Positions 62,477-64,000 of a stretch of 64,000 bases of DNA are shown piece by piece. Source of the stretch: Pseudonocardia broussonetiae (GTDB lineage: Bacteria; Actinomycetota; Actinomycetes; Mycobacteriales; Pseudonocardiaceae); assembly GCF_013155125.1 (NCBI RefSeq), contig NZ_CP053564.1, forward strand, positions 5,773,501 through 5,837,500, in the 5' to 3' direction. The position numbers and the translations under genes were made by a program. The notes under the pieces were generated by a model, which saw only the letters and a list, made by a program, of their open reading frames with translations, was not told the DNA's origin and made no database searches. How positions within the stretch are numbered: the stretch's first letter is position 1; every line of letters begins with the position of its first letter.

Positions 62477-62803
62477 ATGGCTCTCGGAGAAGCACCCGTT
62501 CTCGACACCCTGGTCGACATCAACGCCGCGGCCCTGCAGCGCACCGAGCTCGACGCGGTGACCCTGCTCATGGTGCGCATCGCCGCACTCGCGGCGGTCG
62601 ACGCCTCCGCCACGTCGTACGTCATGCACATCGGACCGGCCGCCGAGGCGGGGCTGACCATCGAACAGGTCCAGGACGTGCTGGTGGCGGTCGCTCCGAT
62701 CGTCGGTGCGCCTCGGGTCCTCAACGCCTCCCAGAACATCCTGGAGGCCTTCGGGCTCGCCGTCGCCGCGCTGCAGACGGTAGGGACGAACGCCGACGTC
62801 TGA
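62477..62803 (+). CDS. Carboxymuconolactone decarboxylase family protein
   Basis: 108 residues, all-helical AhpD/CMD-like domain (LTLLMVRIAALAAVDASATSYVMHIGPAAEAGLTIEQVQDVLVAVAPIVGAPRVLNASQNI). The CxxC of AhpD is absent, so peroxidase function is unlikely. A CMD gene next to ECF41 is the standard COE arrangement. GGAAGGAAGACAC precedes the ATG. Ends 27 bases before a strong hairpin. Confidence 0.88.
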   Translation: MALGEAPVLDTLVDINAAALQRTELDAVTLLMVRIAALAAVDASATSYVMHIGPAAEAGLTIEQVQDVLVAVAPIVGAPRVLNASQNILEAFGLAVAALQTVGTNADV

Positions 62804-62830
62804 CCGACGCCCGGGTGCACGGTCGCCGCA

Positions 62831-62877
62831 GCCGACCGGGCACCCCACCGGCTGCTCCGGTGGGGTGCCCGGTCGGC
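62831..62877. terminator. Bidirectional terminator, 21-bp perfect stem
   Basis: GCCGACCGGGCACCCCACCGG at 62831-62851 pairs perfectly with 62857-62877 around a CTGCT loop. It sits between the CMD gene and a convergent membrane protein gene and can serve both. No U-tract. Confidence 0.9.
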
Positions 62878-62897
62878 GTGTGCGGTGCGAGAACGCC

Positions 62898-63332
62898 TCA
62901 GTGGCCGTCCGACCGGTCCATGACCAGCGCCGCGAGGACGGCGAGGTCGAGAGCGATCGTGACCACCGACCACAGCGGGTAGTAGGGCAGGAACAGGAAG
63001 TTCACGGACAGGCTGAGCACGACGACGGCGATCCCGGCCCACCGGGCCCACGCCGCGCCCCGCATGATCGCCAGCCCGACGAGGGCGACGACGGCGCCGA
63101 GCAGCAGGTGGACCCAGCCCCAGGCGGTCAGGTCGAAGGCGTAGAGGTGGCCGGCGTCGGTGACGTAGATCGTGTCGTTGAGCAGGGCGGGGATGCCGAT
63201 CAGCGCCTGGTAGCTGCCGATCACCAGCAGCATCGTCCCGGCGAAGGTGGTCCCACCGCTCCCCTGTCGCGCCGTTCGGCGGGGGGGCGAGGTGGCATCG
63301 GCTGTCGAGCCGGCAGGTACCTCGGTGGACAT
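62898..63332 (-). CDS. Four-helix membrane protein (DUF7144-like)
   Basis: 144 residues. After a 30-residue polar N-terminus come four helices (FAGTMLLVIGSYQALIGIPALL, WVHLLLGAVVALVGLAIMRG, WAGIAVVVLSLSVNFLFLP, SVVTIALDLAVLAALVM). The WGWVHLLLGAVVALVGLAI segment is typical of actinobacterial DUF7144-type proteins of unknown function. GAGGAGTCAGAC precedes the ATG. Confidence 0.8.
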   Translation of the reverse strand: MSTEVPAGSTADATSPPRRTARQGSGGTTFAGTMLLVIGSYQALIGIPALLNDTIYVTDAGHLYAFDLTAWGWVHLLLGAVVALVGLAIMRGAAWARWAGIAVVVLSLSVNFLFLPYYPLWSVVTIALDLAVLAALVMDRSDGH

Positions 63333-63475
63333 GTCTGACTCCTCGGCAGTGGGGGACGGCGGGCACGTGAACGGTCGCGGCGACGTGCCGACGGCGCCTC
63401 CCCCGGAACGTGTGAAAGCACGGTCTGCGCCGAGGAGCGCGAGCGGTGCCGGTGCCGTGCCGGCGCCGCCCGCGG

Positions 63476-63691
63476 TCAGGCCGCGATGACGAACAGCCCG
63501 TAGAGCACGATCAGCAGTGCGGCGAGCAGACAGCCCGACGCGACGACGACGCCCCCGGCCCGGCCCGCCGCCGTGGCGTCCGCCCGGGTGCCGGCCGACA
63601 GGCCGACGACCGCGCAGCCGACCAGCACCACGACGACCACCGTGGTGGCGGCGGACACCGCGGCGACGACGATCAGGGTCACCCAGTGCAC
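63476..63691 (-). CDS. Small two-helix membrane protein
   Basis: 71 residues: helix 1 (VTLIVVAAVSAATTVVVVVLVGCAVVGL), a short polar loop, helix 2 (GGVVVASGCLLAALLIVLYGLFVI). GTG start 16 bases after the PiT transporter stop, so probably its operon partner. No recognised family. Confidence 0.7.
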   Translation of the reverse strand: MHWVTLIVVAAVSAATTVVVVVLVGCAVVGLSAGTRADATAAGRAGGVVVASGCLLAALLIVLYGLFVIAA

Positions 63692-63707
63692 CGTGGTCCC
63701 CTTCCGG

Positions 63708-64000
63708 TCAGGCCGCGAGCGAGGCGGGCGGCGAGGCGGGCATGTCGGTGACGTTGTCCGCGGTCACCGGGCTGCGCCGGGACGCCGCGTAGATGCCGCC
63801 GCCCAGCGCCAGTCCCGTGGCCGCGACGACGGCCACCCCGCCGGGGCCGTGCGCCGCCACCCAGGACGCCGTGGCGCCCACCGCCGCCGCGGCGGGCAGG
63901 GTCACGACCCAGGCCAGCACCAGCCGGCGGGCCAGGCTCCAGTGCACCGACGCCAGCCGTCGCCCGGCCGCCGCACCGAAGATCGAACCGGTGCACACCT
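63708..64000 (-). CDS. PiT-family inorganic phosphate transporter (C-terminal part)
   Basis: The frame runs off the window end, so only the last 97 or so residues are visible. CTGSIFGAAAGRRLASVHWSLARRLVLAWVVTLPAAAAVGATASWV matches the last conserved region of PiT transporters (a GSxxGxGAGRR-type loop then the final helices), which take up phosphate, or metal phosphate, with protons. The 5' end lies outside. Confidence 0.82.
   Translation of the reverse strand, partial: VCTGSIFGAAAGRRLASVHWSLARRLVLAWVVTLPAAAAVGATASWVAAHGPGGVAVVAATGLALGGGIYAASRRSPVTADNVTDMPASPPASLAA

Overview
The window is very GC-rich DNA with dense, mostly overlapping genes and frequent GTG starts. Gene content (PdtaR-type ANTAR regulator, CoaE-GrpB fusion, S1 protein, UvrB, a DprE2-like reductase, an MSMEG_0570-type protein, class F sortase, ECF41 sigma factor, putative Cys-rich sulfur leader peptide) points to an actinomycete. 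Pseudonocardiaceae, perhaps Pseudonocardia, is my best guess; this is inference from gene content, without a search. At least eleven genes have a TANNNT -10 box only 6-7 nt before the start codon, the hallmark of leaderless actinobacterial transcripts.

Layout. 1-2.7 kb: 3' part of a PQQ biosynthesis operon (pqqB-partial, C, D, E). 2.7-6.2 kb: CaCA antiporter, FKBP isomerase, a metallophosphoesterase apparently starting at CTG, a stand-alone LigD polymerase domain and an ABM protein. 6.2-10.9 kb: a secreted-hydrolase/TM/ABC-ATPase fusion with its permease, and a membrane protein with Asp-Pro repeats. 10.5-14.8 kb: EamA transporter, LysR regulator, CrtO-like membrane protein, MmcQ/YjbR protein, GT87 mannosyltransferase. 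14.8-25.9 kb: uvrB, DUF402, an ECF sigma factor with a membrane Pro/Thr-rich partner, coaE, a lipoprotein, rpsA, methyltransferase, AlkZ-like protein, thioesterase, cupin. 25.9-31.5 kb: a complete branched-chain amino acid (Liv/HAAT) ABC operon. 31.7-32.5 kb: PdtaR and an odd tRNA.

32.5-40.3 kb alternates ordinary genes (DUF309, methyltransferases, DprE2-like SDR, aroE, DUF2256/DUF3253, a racemase-ACT fusion) with three repeat-rich intergenic stretches: three copies of a 58-bp palindrome (32.7-33.2 kb), fifteen 13-bp tandem repeats (34.06-34.25 kb), and an array of 64-bp palindromic elements arranged as 8-bp-spaced dimers (39.4-40.3 kb) that also contains four 27-bp tandem repeats. No transposase is visible near them.

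40.3-51.5 kb: DsbA/FrnE oxidoreductase, GAF-PP2C phosphatase, excalibur protein plus class F sortase, a 5'-truncated ECF sigma factor, a frameshifted PAS-AraC regulator, cyanase, and an amine catabolism pair (APC permease plus copper amine oxidase) followed by DUF5134 and PhoX-family proteins. 51.5-60.3 kb: an eight-gene operon (FMN monooxygenase, peptide/nickel-type ABC importer, alpha/beta hydrolase, cupin) preceded by a putative 31-codon cysteine leader peptide and a divergent LysR gene; together these suggest organosulfur acquisition under cysteine control. 60.3-64 kb: an ECF41 sigma factor with its typical partners (NAD-epimerase-like protein, carboxymuconolactone decarboxylase), an SDR gene remnant, small membrane proteins and the end of a PiT phosphate transporter gene.

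Most of the window is ordinary chromosomal housekeeping. The least explained features are the two families of short palindromic repeats, the leader-peptide/monooxygenase operon, the hydrolase-ABC fusion and two adjacent decaying regulators.
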